Positions 1 to 8,521 are shown, counted from the first letter of the stretch. The stretch: 64,000 nucleotides of DNA from Bacillota bacterium (GCA_023418915.1 JAEZYU010000050.1:62001-126000), one strand, 5' to 3'. The notes: generated from the letters alone by a model not told the origin. Made by a program: numbers and translations.

Positions 1-1
1 C

Positions 2-1111
2 AATTGGACACTGGACAAATACTTTGGGCTTATAGAAGATTATGTTAAGAAGAATCCTACCATCGACGGACAGCCTACGATCGGATTTGAAATCCTGACA
101 GCAGCGGGAAGAGAATGGGGTATGACGAACCCGCCGCAGTATCTGGCAGGTCACCCGAATAACGGTGGTGTTGTAGTTGAGAACGAAGTGGCTTCCATAT
201 TTGCAAATAAGGATATTGCAAAGCAGTATTACCAGTATTTGAATCAGATGAATGCAAAGGGTCTTGTTGACAGAGAATCCTTTACACAAACCCTTGACCA
301 GTACCTTGCAAAGCTTGCAACCGGTCGTGTATTAGGTATGTATGACCAGCGCTGGAGCTTTGGAAATGCTCAGGACGCTCTTGAAGCAGCAGGTATGGAT
401 AACCGTACATTCGTATCGACTATGCCTGTTTATGAAGGATGCGAGCCTTATTACGCAGACAGAGATGTTATGAACATCAATCAGGGCTTTGGTGTATCAG
501 TATCATGCGAGCAGCCTGATGTGGCAGTTTCGTTCCTGAACACGATGCTCAGTGAAGAATGGCAGAAGCTTCTCAGCTGGGGCATCGAGGGCGAAGACTA
601 TCAGGTGGATGAGAACGGCAGATACTACAGAACTCCTGAACAGCGTGAAGTCCAGAAGGATCTTGTATGGAGATCATCCAACAAGCTCGAAGCGCTCCTC
701 GATGTACTGCCGAAGCACCAGGGCACTTACTCTGATGGTAATGCATATGGTCCTAATGAGCAGCCGGAAGAGTTCTTCGATACTCTGAGGCAGTATGACA
801 AGGACTTCCTGAACGCTTATGGAAAGAAGACATGGAAAGACTTCCTCAATATGCCTCCTGACAATCCGATATACTATCCTTGCTGGAATATCACTCTTCC
901 TGATGGAAGTGATGCGCAGATGGCTAACACCCAGCTGACAGACCTTTCACTCAAATACCTGCCTAGAGCTATCCTTGCAGACCCGAGTGAATTTGAAGGA
1001 ATTTGGGCGGAATATGTATCAGAGATAGAGAAGGTCGACTATTCTGAAGTTGAAAGAGTTATCAATGAAGGTATCCAGGATAGAATCGCAAACTGGGGCG
1101 GCGGTAAATAG
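2..1111 (+). CDS. Carbohydrate ABC transporter substrate-binding protein, 3' part (gene starts before the window)
   Basis: The frame is open from base 2 with no start or signal peptide, so the N-terminus lies outside the window. The remaining ~369 residues look like the C-terminal two thirds of a large extracellular lipoprotein of the LplA/YtcQ type, with the aromatic-rich C-terminal region (DUF3502-like) usual in this family. It would capture an oligosaccharide outside the cell and deliver it to the two permeases encoded next. The family is known for complex sugars; the substrate cannot be read here. It is first in a binding protein-permease-permease order with no ATPase gene, which is usual for systems that share an MsmX-type ATPase encoded elsewhere. 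Confidence 0.85.
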   Translation, partial: NWTLDKYFGLIEDYVKKNPTIDGQPTIGFEILTAAGREWGMTNPPQYLAGHPNNGGVVVENEVASIFANKDIAKQYYQYLNQMNAKGLVDRESFTQTLDQYLAKLATGRVLGMYDQRWSFGNAQDALEAAGMDNRTFVSTMPVYEGCEPYYADRDVMNINQGFGVSVSCEQPDVAVSFLNTMLSEEWQKLLSWGIEGEDYQVDENGRYYRTPEQREVQKDLVWRSSNKLEALLDVLPKHQGTYSDGNAYGPNEQPEEFFDTLRQYDKDFLNAYGKKTWKDFLNMPPDNPIYYPCWNITLPDGSDAQMANTQLTDLSLKYLPRAILADPSEFEGIWAEYVSEIEKVDYSEVERVINEGIQDRIANWGGGK

Positions 1112-1125
1112 TATTCAGTTCCAAG

Positions 1126-1154
1126 AAAAAAGGGGACGCAAGTCCCCTTTTTTT
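1126..1154 (+). terminator. Hairpin with T-run between binding protein and permease genes
   Basis: A GGGGAC/GTCCCC stem with a GCAA loop is flanked by A-run and T-run, a classic intrinsic terminator. It lies between the binding protein and its permeases. It would give more binding-protein mRNA than permease mRNA by partial termination or 3'-end protection, a known arrangement in importer operons (inferred here). Confidence 0.8.
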
Positions 1155-1176
1155 AGATATGGGGGAGGTAACTATC

Positions 1177-2136
1177 ATGAGTAGAGCTCTTGCTTCTACA
1201 ACCAAGAGCAAAGGTTTCTGGAGTACGGTGTTTAGACAGCGTGAATTGGTAATAATGAGCGTACCCATACTTCTTTACAAGATTCTGTTCTCATATGCTC
1301 CAATTACCGGATGGACAATGGCATTCCAGAATTATAAGCCCGCCATCAGGAACGTGTGGGAACAAAAATGGGTAGGGTTTGATAATTTTATCAAACTTTT
1401 TTCAGGCATCAATGGGGAGCGTTTCATAAGAGATATCATCAACACCTTTGGACAAAGCTTTTTTACACTAATTCTGGGGTATGTATGTGCCATTACACTG
1501 GCTTTATTATTGAATGAAATAAGAAATGGCCCATTCAAACGTATTGTTCAGAACGTCAGCTACATGCCGCACTTTCTATCCTGGATCATTGTTGCAGGCA
1601 TGGTATCAATTATGCTGTCAGAACCTGCCAGTGGCGGTATCATCAATGATATACTGATGAGACTGCATTTAGTTAAGGAACCAATAATGTTTTTAGCCGA
1701 ACCGAAGTACTTCTGGGGCATTGTTGCCGGATCGCATCTGTGGAAGGAGCTCGGCTGGAATACGATCATATATTTGGCGGCGATGACGGCCATAAACCCA
1801 TCGTTGTACGAGGCTTCTGTCATGGATGGGGCAAACCGATATCATAAAATGTGGTATATAACACTGCCTGGCATTAAGTCTACAATAGTGGTGCTGCTTA
1901 TTATGAGCATTGGAATGCTCCTGGAAGCAGGCTTTGAGATCCAATACTTCTTGGGTAACGGTCTGGTAGTTGACAGGTCTGAAACCATCGACATTTTTGT
2001 CCTTAGGTATGGAATTCAGATGGGTAATTACTCTCTGGCCACAGTTGCCGGTATCTTTAAGACCGGGGTGAGCATTACCATGATTTCTTTAGCCAACTTC
2101 ATATCCGGACGTCTTGGCGAAGAAAAACTGATATAG
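1177..2136 (+). CDS. Carbohydrate ABC transporter permease, LplB-type
   Basis: This is a ~319-residue integral membrane protein with about six hydrophobic segments. It carries the permease EAA loop (EASVMDGA...ITLP) that docks with the ATPase. The start at 1177 (MSRALAST) is chosen because the run GGGGGAGG at 1161-1168 is a good ribosome binding site for it; an upstream in-frame ATG at 1159 would overlap that site. It forms the inner-membrane channel together with the next gene product. The length and the charged N-terminal extension before the first helix fit the LplB family of oligosaccharide importers. Confidence 0.88.
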   Translation: MSRALASTTKSKGFWSTVFRQRELVIMSVPILLYKILFSYAPITGWTMAFQNYKPAIRNVWEQKWVGFDNFIKLFSGINGERFIRDIINTFGQSFFTLILGYVCAITLALLLNEIRNGPFKRIVQNVSYMPHFLSWIIVAGMVSIMLSEPASGGIINDILMRLHLVKEPIMFLAEPKYFWGIVAGSHLWKELGWNTIIYLAAMTAINPSLYEASVMDGANRYHKMWYITLPGIKSTIVVLLIMSIGMLLEAGFEIQYFLGNGLVVDRSETIDIFVLRYGIQMGNYSLATVAGIFKTGVSITMISLANFISGRLGEEKLI

Positions 2137-2149
2137 GGGGGTGAGCAGA

Positions 2150-3097
2150 GTGAAGTTAGAAGTCAATAGTGGAGCTGCAAGATTAAGACACAGAGGGATC
2201 AAAAGGGAGAGTATAGTTTTTAATACCTTAAACTCAATATTCATGATCATTCTATGCATAGTGATGGTATATCCGATGCTAAACACACTTGCTACATCCT
2301 TCAATGACGGTCTGGATACGGTGAGAGGCGGAATTTATTTATGGCCCAGGATTTTCACACTGCAGAATTACCGTGTAGTCCTGAAAATGGATACGATTTA
2401 CAATGCATTTATCATCAGTGTATTAAAAACAATAGTTATCGTTATAACCAACCTGTTTTTTACTTCAATGCTTGCTTATACACTAAGCCGCAAGGAGTAT
2501 ATTTTCAGGAAACCCATTACAACTATTTTTGTACTCACGATGTATTTTAATGCCGGCTTGATTCCAAACTACATGCTGATAAAGAACCTTGACATGATCA
2601 ACACTTTTTCAGTATATTGGATACCTAATATTATAAGCGCTTTCAACCTGATAGTTATACGCACTTATATAAAGACGATCCCCGAAAGCTTTATTGAATC
2701 GGCAAGAATAGATGGTGCTCGTGAGTTTCGAATATTCATGCAGATCATATTGCCTCTGTGCATACCTACTATGGCTACGATAGCGCTTTTTGTCGCCGTA
2801 GGGTCGTGGAACTCCTGGTTTGACACATTCCTGTATAACTCAGGAAAACAGGAGCTGTCTACGCTGCAATATGAGCTGCAAAAGCTTCTTGCAAGTGCAA
2901 TGAATGCGGGTCAGCGTACTGCTGGAGCGTCAGGTGCAAATGCCGGCGCAGCAGCCGGGGTTTCAAGCAATGCAACTACACCGCAGGCTATCAGAGCGGC
3001 TATAACCATAGTCACAGCAGTGCCAATCCTGATAGTGTATCCGTTCCTGCAGAGGTATTTCATCAATGGACTGGCAATCGGCGGTGTAAAAGAATAA
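2150..3097 (+). CDS. Carbohydrate ABC transporter permease, YtcP/AraQ-type
   Basis: Second membrane subunit of the importer, ~315 residues, with the EAA motif ESARIDGA...IILP and about six membrane segments. An Ala/Gly/Asn-rich loop of some 25 residues interrupts the C-terminal third, as is common in YtcP-type permeases. GTG at 2150 is preferred to GTG at 2141 because the G-rich binding site at 2135-2141 is then about 8 bases upstream. The gene follows the LplB-type permease within 13 bases, so the two are co-transcribed. A strong terminator follows, so no ATPase gene belongs to this unit. Confidence 0.87.
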   Translation: MKLEVNSGAARLRHRGIKRESIVFNTLNSIFMIILCIVMVYPMLNTLATSFNDGLDTVRGGIYLWPRIFTLQNYRVVLKMDTIYNAFIISVLKTIVIVITNLFFTSMLAYTLSRKEYIFRKPITTIFVLTMYFNAGLIPNYMLIKNLDMINTFSVYWIPNIISAFNLIVIRTYIKTIPESFIESARIDGAREFRIFMQIILPLCIPTMATIALFVAVGSWNSWFDTFLYNSGKQELSTLQYELQKLLASAMNAGQRTAGASGANAGAAAGVSSNATTPQAIRAAITIVTAVPILIVYPFLQRYFINGLAIGGVKE

Positions 3098-3157
3098 GAC
3101 TGGTTTGTTTTAACAGCCGAATGAAGATAAATAATAAGGTATCGTTTGGATAACAGG

Positions 3158-3186
3158 GCAGAATATGTACAATATTCTGCTTTTTC
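3158..3186 (+). terminator. Intrinsic terminator of the sugar importer operon
   Basis: A perfect 9-bp stem (GCAGAATAT/ATATTCTGC) with a five-base loop is followed by TTTTT. It closes the importer unit and separates it from the MATE gene. Confidence 0.85.
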
Positions 3187-3268
3187 CTGCAAAGATATGG
3201 ATTGCCAGTTTGCGGCTGATATTATATAGTATATAGGTATTTCAACTTTAGAGTATAGGCTGGTATAA

Positions 3269-4642
3269 ATGATGCAGAATAAATCGCTTGAAAAAAATCT
3301 GACAGAAGGCAGCGTTGCGATGCAGTTAATCAAGTTTGCGCTGCCATTCATGCTATCGAACCTGGTACAAACACTGTACAATGTTGCAGACATGCTGATC
3401 GTGGGGAATTATAACGGGTCTGCAGGAATCTCGGGAGTAAATATCGGAGGACAGGTCACTTTTATTATAACCAATATAGTTATTGGTCTGAGCGTCGGCG
3501 GCACAGTCGTGATCGCACAGTATTTGGGGTCAAGCGACAGGAAGGGCATGCGAGAATCTATCAGTACGCTGATAACATTTCTGCTGGCTGCGGCTGTTGT
3601 TTTAACTGTATCGATGCTGCTGCTGTCGGATACGATCCTCGAGCTTATTAAAACGCCTCCTGAGTCGTACAGGCAGGCGAAGGAGTATCTGAATATCACA
3701 CTGAGCGGAACGATATTCATTTTCGGCTACAATGCATTTTCCGCAATTCTGCGCGGATTGGGAGACAGTAAAAGGCCGTTGATCTTTGTTACTATCGCAT
3801 GTGTTATAAATGTATTCTTAGACCTGCTGTTCGTGGGAGTGTATGGAATGGATGCGGCAGGTGCTGCACTTGCGACAATAATTTCACAGGCGATCAGTAT
3901 GTTTACATGCATAATCTATCTTAAGCGCAGCGGCTTTGACTTTGATTTCAAACTCAATTCCTTCAGATTTTATAAAACCAGATTTTTTATGCTGCTGAAG
4001 ATCGGTATTCCTATCTCAGTACAGAATGTAATAACTAACTTTTCGTTTCTTGTGCTTACAACCATTGCGAATGGGATGGGAGTGAGTGCATCTGCAGCAG
4101 TCGGGATAGTCGCCAAATATAATGGATTTGCCATATTGCCTGCTATTGCAGTAGGTTCATCAGTCTCCGCCATGGTGGCGCAAAATATGGGAGCGGGTAT
4201 GGTCGACCGGGCTAAAAAGACGTTTCATGTAGGCTTTACGCTTGCATTTTCCGTATCGCTCGTTGTGTTTGTTATTACGCAATTGATACCTGAGCAGATC
4301 CTTTCACTTTTTGGTAATGATCCTGAAATGATTGCAGCCGGGGTCGAATATGTAAGGACATTTTCCATTGATTATATTATTGTCCCCGCCACATTTTGTC
4401 TCAATGGGATTATAACAGGCTCTGGGCATACTTTCATATCTTCGGTCGGCGGCATACTGGCAGCGATAGGTTTTCGAATTCCGCTGGCGATACTGCTCGG
4501 ATCTGTACTCGACATGGGTATGTTTGGCTTGGGGATCGCAGCGCCGGCAGCCAGCGTCGGTGCGGGAACTTTACTGTTCATTTATTATTTGCTTGGTAAA
4601 TGGAAGAAAAGCACGGTCGTTCGTGGGCAGGTACAGGAATAA
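3269..4642 (+). CDS. MATE family efflux transporter
   Basis: This 457-residue protein has about twelve membrane helices arranged as two similar halves and starts with the typical charged stretch followed by IKFALPFMLSNLVQTLYN. The family exports cationic drugs or metabolites in exchange for Na+ or H+. The loop motif around GDSKRPLIFV near residue 170 and the conserved second-half start (KIGIPISVQNVITNFSF) support the call. The ribosome binding site is weak; ATG 3272 is an equally good start. It stands alone between a terminator and a tandem repeat array. The substrate is unknown. Confidence 0.9.
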   Translation: MMQNKSLEKNLTEGSVAMQLIKFALPFMLSNLVQTLYNVADMLIVGNYNGSAGISGVNIGGQVTFIITNIVIGLSVGGTVVIAQYLGSSDRKGMRESISTLITFLLAAAVVLTVSMLLLSDTILELIKTPPESYRQAKEYLNITLSGTIFIFGYNAFSAILRGLGDSKRPLIFVTIACVINVFLDLLFVGVYGMDAAGAALATIISQAISMFTCIIYLKRSGFDFDFKLNSFRFYKTRFFMLLKIGIPISVQNVITNFSFLVLTTIANGMGVSASAAVGIVAKYNGFAILPAIAVGSSVSAMVAQNMGAGMVDRAKKTFHVGFTLAFSVSLVVFVITQLIPEQILSLFGNDPEMIAAGVEYVRTFSIDYIIVPATFCLNGIITGSGHTFISSVGGILAAIGFRIPLAILLGSVLDMGMFGLGIAAPAASVGAGTLLFIYYLLGKWKKSTVVRGQVQE

Positions 4643-4671
4643 GCGGCAGGGGTACGAGGGTAGACCGTGCA

Positions 4672-4985
4672 GGGATAGGCCGCACGAATGTGTGGTTGTT
4701 CGTTAGTAGGTCAAGGATAGGCCGCATAGGTGCGGCTGCATGTGAGTAGGTCAAGGATAGGCCGCACGAATGTGTGGTTGTTCGTTAGTAGGTCAAGGAT
4801 AGGCCGCATAGGTGTGGTTGTTCGTGAGTAGGTCAAGGGATAGGCCGCATAGGTGCGGCTGCATGTAAGCAGGTCAAGGATAGGTCGCATAGGTGCGGCT
4901 GCATGTAAGCAGGTCAAGGATAGGTCGTGCGAATGTGTGAGCAGGTCAAGGATAGGTCGTACGAATGTGTGAGCAGGTCAAGGTC
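4672..4985 (+). repeat. Tandem repeat array, 40-42 bp units shortening to 31-32 bp
   Basis: The core AGGTCAAGGATAGG recurs at 4708, 4748, 4790, 4830, 4871, 4911, 4943 and (partly) 4974, preceded by a degenerate unit from 4672. The first six steps are 40-42 bp and the last two 31-32 bp, which have lost an internal segment. Several units hold a small palindrome (GCCGCA with TGCGGC), so the transcript would form a row of hairpins. Adjacent units are almost identical and alternate between two variants, suggesting recent expansion by slippage or unequal exchange. There are no unique spacers, so it is not a CRISPR array. Confidence 0.9.
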
Positions 4986-5237
4986 ATGCTCGATGAGTAA
5001 AAATTTAATTAATGTGTGGGTTGCAAAAATTTTGATGAATTATTTCTGTGAAATGGAGACATAAAAATGGCAATATTAGCATTATGTATATCCACAATGA
5101 CTTAGATGCACACATTAATCGAAATTTTTCTCACGCAATAAAGGACTACTGTGTTTTTAGTGGAATCTATACACAAGCAGTGATCTGTGAAGTGATATGT
5201 GCAGTGATATGTGAAGTGATACATTGCCCGTGCTGAC
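4986..5237 (+). other. AT-rich gene-free stretch with short 12-bp repeats
   Basis: No convincing gene is visible. At 5179-5223 the motif AGTGATATGTG recurs about four times at ~11-13 bp spacing, just upstream of the smpB promoter. A 62-codon open frame over it is repetitive and lacks a ribosome binding site. Confidence 0.6.
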
Positions 5238-5267
5238 TTGACATCAAGCCTGGTTTGCGGTTATAAT
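5238..5267 (+). promoter_or_regulatory. Sigma-A type promoter of smpB, followed by a structured leader
   Basis: TTGACA at 5238-5243 and TATAAT at 5262-5267 both match the consensus, with an 18-bp spacer. The ~90-base leader that follows can pair (CCGATAAA near 5280 with TTTATCGG near 5330), enclosing a smaller AAGCCC/GGGTT hairpin. The smpB binding site AAAGGAAGG lies just downstream of this stem. Confidence 0.8.
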
Positions 5268-5360
5268 GATAGTCGACCGAACCGATAAAGGAAAGTATGC
5301 AAGCCCTTTTCACGAAGGGTTATTTTTATCGGTCGGGGAGTTTAAAGGAAGGCTTGTGTT

Positions 5361-5825
5361 ATGGCAAACGAAGGTATAAAAGTCATCGCTCAGAATAAGA
5401 AAGCCAGACATGATTACTTTATCGAGCAGACAATGGAGGCCGGTATAGTACTGTCGGGCACCGAAGTAAAATCGATCAGGCAGGGCAAGGTGAACCTGAA
5501 GGACAGCTATGCCATGATCGAGAGTGGTGAGGTCATGCTCAACGGCATGCATATCAGCCCATATGAGCAGGGGAACATATTCAACAAGGATCCTCTGCGT
5601 GACCGCAAGCTGCTGCTGCACAAGAATGAGATCAACAGGCTCATCGGCATCACGCAGCAGAAGGGACTTTCACTGGTACCGCTGCAGATCTACTTTAAAA
5701 GAGGTAAAGTTAAAGTGGAGCTGGGGGTCGCAAAGGGCAAAAAGCTGTATGACAAGCGCGAGGACATCGCCGAACGCGATGCCAAACGCGAGATCGACCG
5801 TAAACTCAAGGAAAGCATACGGTAA
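5361..5825 (+). CDS. smpB: SsrA-binding protein SmpB
   Basis: The 154-residue protein matches SmpB throughout. It has the N-terminal KVIAQNKKARHDYFIE start, the GTEVKSIR segment, the LLLHKNEI motif, and the basic C-terminal tail (YDKREDIAERDAKREIDRKL) that enters the ribosomal mRNA channel. SmpB binds tmRNA and brings it to stalled ribosomes for trans-translation. AAAGGAAGG upstream of ATG 5361 supports the start. Its RNA partner ssrA is encoded ~285 bp downstream on the same strand, a common arrangement in Firmicutes. Confidence 0.98.
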   Translation: MANEGIKVIAQNKKARHDYFIEQTMEAGIVLSGTEVKSIRQGKVNLKDSYAMIESGEVMLNGMHISPYEQGNIFNKDPLRDRKLLLHKNEINRLIGITQQKGLSLVPLQIYFKRGKVKVELGVAKGKKLYDKREDIAERDAKREIDRKLKESIR

Positions 5826-5831
5826 ACAGGT

Positions 5832-6100
5832 GGGGACATTCCTCACTTGGTAGGAAGACACCCTGTTCAAGAAGGAGTGCTGCCTACCTTGAACGTTGAA
5901 AAAAGTTGATAAGGGGAAATCCAACACCAGAATAGAATGGATCCTGATAATGAGAAGTGTCGCCTTACTATCAAAAGGGGGCATTCCTCGCTGAAGTAGT
6001 AATACTTCCATGTTCAAAGTGGAGTGTCCCCTTACCTATAAATATGTGACGTTTCTCAGCTTATGGGGAATACCTCCTGTAAGAGAAGTGTCACGTTACC
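5832..6100 (+). repeat. Three palindromic repeats of a GGGGACATT...GTGTCCCC family upstream of tmRNA
   Basis: Imperfect hairpins of ~55-65 bp occur at about 5832-5890, 5976-6036 and 6046-6100. Each starts with a variant of GGGGACATTCCTC and ends with GAGAAGTGTCCCCTTACC. The second has an 11-bp terminal stem and the third a 12-bp one. A half copy (GAGAAGTGTCGCCTTAC) lies near 5952-5968. Two more copies sit inside the tmRNA insertion. Base changes in one arm are often balanced in the other, so structure is kept. They resemble REP elements mobilised by IS200-like Y1 transposases, but no such gene is in the window. Confidence 0.8.
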
Positions 6101-6109
6101 TTATACCAT

Positions 6110-7047
6110 GGGGGCGTATTGGTTTCGACGGGATTGTTGAGATCAGTGCAGCGGGTAGAGGATTCTCGTTGGCCTCTTAAAAAACGAGAAACTAAAATTA
6201 AACGCTAAAAACGATAATTTCGCTTTAGCTGCTGCCTAATATAGGCGGCCCGTCAGTCCGGGGTTCCTGCACCTCGGGTAGCTGGCGTCATTAAGTCAGG
6301 CCTTAGGAATGGGAAGGTCAAATTCCGGGACTGGTTCAGTGGTAGCCTTGAGCTGAACCCGATTTAAAGGCTACCGAGGGTGGAACTTTGATTGCAGAGG
6401 TCCGCCGGAGGGAAACGCAGGGCCGTCGTCCGCAAGGATACCCGGCAATGCATAAAGTGCAATCTACACCCGTAGAAACACTGGAGGATATGGTTTCGGA
6501 CAGGGGTTCGACTCTAGGGAATCCGGCAGGGCTACTAAATGTCCGGCTGGATGGCAATTGTTCAGTCGATTGCCGTAAAAAGAATCGCCCTGCCTGGCGA
6601 CAGGCAGGTGAAAACCCGGCTTTATCGGTGAAACCGCAGCGGAAAGGTGGCGCAGCGATAGTTGCAGGACACTCAGAAAGGGACATTTTTCACTATAGGG
6701 AAATGCCTGTTATTCTGAGAGAAGTGTCCCTTTGCCTTAGATGCCGCCGGCAATACCGAGAGGTATGTGGGGAAACCCAACAGCCTTGTATCGACTCATA
6801 GGGATCTTATGAAGCTGGCATAGCCCGGCTCAATGATCTACTAGGATGGGAGTTTCTTGGGGACATTCCTTACTCGTAAGGAATACATCTTGCTAAGAAA
6901 GGTGTGTCTCCACAAATTATACTTCCCATAATACGCCGGGGGACTTGGTACAATGGAGCGCATAAACAATGCATTACCAATACCAAGTTCAAGATATAGT
7001 CAGTGCCAATGGAAACATTGGATGTACATGTCCCCTCGCCTCCACCA
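6110..7047 (+). ncRNA. ssrA: Transfer-messenger RNA gene, split in the T-loop
   Basis: The 5' end GGGGGCG plus the hallmark TTGGTTTCGACGGG pairs with the 3' end CGCCTCC-ACCA (7037-7047) to form the acceptor stem. The tag reading frame at 6204-6239 encodes AKNDNFALAAA and a stop. Pseudoknot sequence follows up to the conserved GGTTTCGGACAGGGGTTCGACT, the 5' half of the T-arm (to ~6513). The 3' half, TCCCCT, appears only at 7031, so the arm AGGGG-TTCGACT-CCCCT is interrupted by ~517 bases. The exonic total is ~420 nt, somewhat longer than usual. The product rescues stalled ribosomes with SmpB. Function requires removal of the insert. Confidence 0.93.
6514..7030 (+). other. Probable group I intron in the tmRNA T-loop
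   Basis: The insert carries group I core signs. AAGATATAGTC at 6991-7001 matches the S element; its AGTC (6998-7001) can pair with GACT at 6793-6796 as P7. A CCAATG-GAAA-CATTGG hairpin at 7006-7021 fits P9. A final G at 7030 fits the omega-G, giving the joint GAC|TCCCC. A GTGAAACCGCAGC stretch near 6628 resembles P-Q elements. GNRA hairpins lie at 6753-6766 and 6768-6779. Two palindromic repeats (6677-6739 and 6858-6913) are inserted in likely peripheral positions. The exact 5' splice site and P1 were not resolved by eye: the usual U before the splice site is not clearly placed. Confidence 0.75.
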
Positions 7048-7058
7048 AAACGTAAAAC

Positions 7059-7082
7059 GGGCTGTTGAATGACAGCCCTTTT
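7059..7082 (+). terminator. Terminator downstream of tmRNA
   Basis: GGGCTGT-TGAATG-ACAGCCC followed by TTTT, twelve bases after the tmRNA CCA end. Its distal end overlaps the stop of the opposite-strand endonuclease remnant. Confidence 0.8.
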
Positions 7083-7486
7083 ATGTTGCAATAAATCGTT
7101 GATAGAAATCCATTTTTGCTTGGAATTGGCTTTCTGTATATCGCCCGTTTCTGGGTGTTAATTCTTTGTATTCTGATAGTATCATATTAGCTCTTTGCTT
7201 CTTTGTGGGTATTACTAAATATTGAGTTATTTCAGCTAAGAGTTTTAGTACATCATTATATTTTAAGTGTAAGCATATGAATTTTGATATATGCTAGGTT
7301 TGTAATTTTCCTTATATTTGACGGTACCTGCGCGATCTTTTTTCTCAGCCAATCTAGAAGTTCATATGAGGTTGAAGCAACAGAAATGCAAGGTGACGGT
7401 AGCTGATTACTATGAAATTGCAAAAGCATAATGCTGCCTTCACCGTCTATAATTCCAGCGATATAAGCTTTTTCAACATTTGTCAT
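7081..7486 (-). pseudogene. Frameshifted LAGLIDADG homing endonuclease
   Basis: Reading leftward from ATG 7484-7486, the first ~55 residues show the family motif (AYIAGIIDGEGSI) and a STSYELLDWLRKKI segment typical of single-motif LAGLIDADG proteins. The frame then ends at 7256. A neighbouring frame continues with family-like sequence (LKYNDVLKLLAEITQYLVIP, then KKQRANMILSEY and NGRYTESQF) to a stop at 7081-7083. Together they give ~130 residues, so one small indel around 7260-7330 broke the gene. Such enzymes cleave intron-less alleles and drive intron homing. Here the gene abuts the split tmRNA but lies outside the intron and on the opposite strand. Confidence 0.8.
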
Positions 7487-7674
7487 AACTAAACAGCTCT
7501 ATAATATTGTAATAATTGTTCAAAACGTTTCTATCAATTTTCTGCGCATTATTGCAGAAAATTCTATTATTTAAGGATTGGAAATATGGATATTGAAAAA
7601 ACAACCATTATTATTACTTCATTAGAGAAGTGGTTCCTTTGGATATTTTTAAACGCATAAAAGATAGCTTAATG

Positions 7675-8028
7675 CTAAATATGGTATCCAAGAGCTTCCA
7701 TCGTAAATAATAGAAAATAGGCTACTGCCGTCTCGGTATTCGTTTTTTCAGCTGCTGCAACATCGCAGATAAGCTGGAGCTTGTTTTCATCAAAATCGAT
7801 ATTTATATGAGGGTCATCAAGAGTCAGCCATTTCCGTTGCGGTTCACCGTGACCCCAAATAGGCAGTGCAATAGGTCCCACCCCTGTATTGATAATTTGA
7901 CGAAATATTCTGGGATTCACAGCAAAATCGATAGCAGCTGATGTTGATAATCCTTTTTCTTTTTCAATTAGCTTGATCATATCCTGTGCCGCCTTGTGCC
8001 TGGCCAGATTCAGTTTGAGCAACGACAT
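7675..8028 (-). CDS. Hypothetical protein, 117 residues
   Basis: The ribosome binding site GAGGAG lies 7 bases before ATG 8028, so expression is plausible. The protein is soluble, with an amphipathic N-terminal half (LARHKAAQDMIKLIEKEKGL) and no motif I recognise. A short remnant of another frame lies just upstream on the same strand. The stretch 7487-7674 between this gene and the endonuclease remnant shows no gene. Confidence 0.6.
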   Translation of the reverse strand: MSLLKLNLARHKAAQDMIKLIEKEKGLSTSAAIDFAVNPRIFRQIINTGVGPIALPIWGHGEPQRKWLTLDDPHINIDFDENKLQLICDVAAAEKTNTETAVAYFLLFTMEALGYHI

Positions 8029-8061
8029 AATATTTTCTCCTCGTATGTAAAAGTTGACATT

Positions 8062-8205
8062 TTACCTAGAAACATCATATCGCTGTTCAACTTTACTTTC
8101 AATTATTTCCCTTAATGAATTCAAGAGCATTGTTGTAAAAACGTCAGTTGTGGCAAATTGTTTGCCAAAGCTAAGTGCCAGGAACTGCTCAGGCGACCAG
8201 CCTTT
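8062..8205 (-). pseudogene. Fragment of an unrecognised gene (C-terminal ~48 residues)
   Basis: A frame ending at 8062 encodes a protein-like stretch (GWSPEQFLALSFGKQ, then LLNSLREIIESKVEQRY) with no start codon and a stop directly before it. It ends 34 bases upstream of the next gene on the same strand, as in an operon. I take it as the tail of a gene whose body has been lost. The rest of 8206-8521 holds only short open stretches with no start or binding site. Confidence 0.35.
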
Positions 8206-8521
8206 TTACTGGGACTTAGGCTTTGGACCTAGCTGTGATTGCCGTAACATGGATCACCATGAGGTATTCAATGTCGCGGCTTCGCGGCGGTAGTATCGTT
8301 GAAATGGTACGTTCGCAACACGGACTATAGTCATTGGGCAGATTGTAAAAGAACTGGAAATATCGCTTTGGTTGTTACATATACCACTGATTTGGCAGTA
8401 GCGGCGCTGGAAATGGAGTGATGTAAATCCAGGCTATCGTATACTGCGGCATGGTTTCCCGGTAAACTTGGAACTAACCTGTTGGGACGGCGATATTCTT
8501 CACAAATCCCTGTTTACCTGT

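Noticed and set aside
4711..4917. Repetitive 68-residue protein on the minus strand
   Set aside because: It is only a translation of the 40-bp tandem array, without start signals.
6388..6801. 137-codon open frame on the plus strand inside ssrA
   Set aside because: It spans the tmRNA pseudoknot region and the intron; the composition follows RNA structure and there is no ribosome binding site.
6110..7047. Two-piece (circularly permuted) tmRNA
   Set aside because: The 5' and 3' ends are in normal order with CCA encoded at the end; only the T-loop is split, which fits an intron, not permutation.
8054..8293. 79-residue protein on the plus strand
   Set aside because: The complementary strand carries a more protein-like fragment over the same bases; the plus frame has no binding site.
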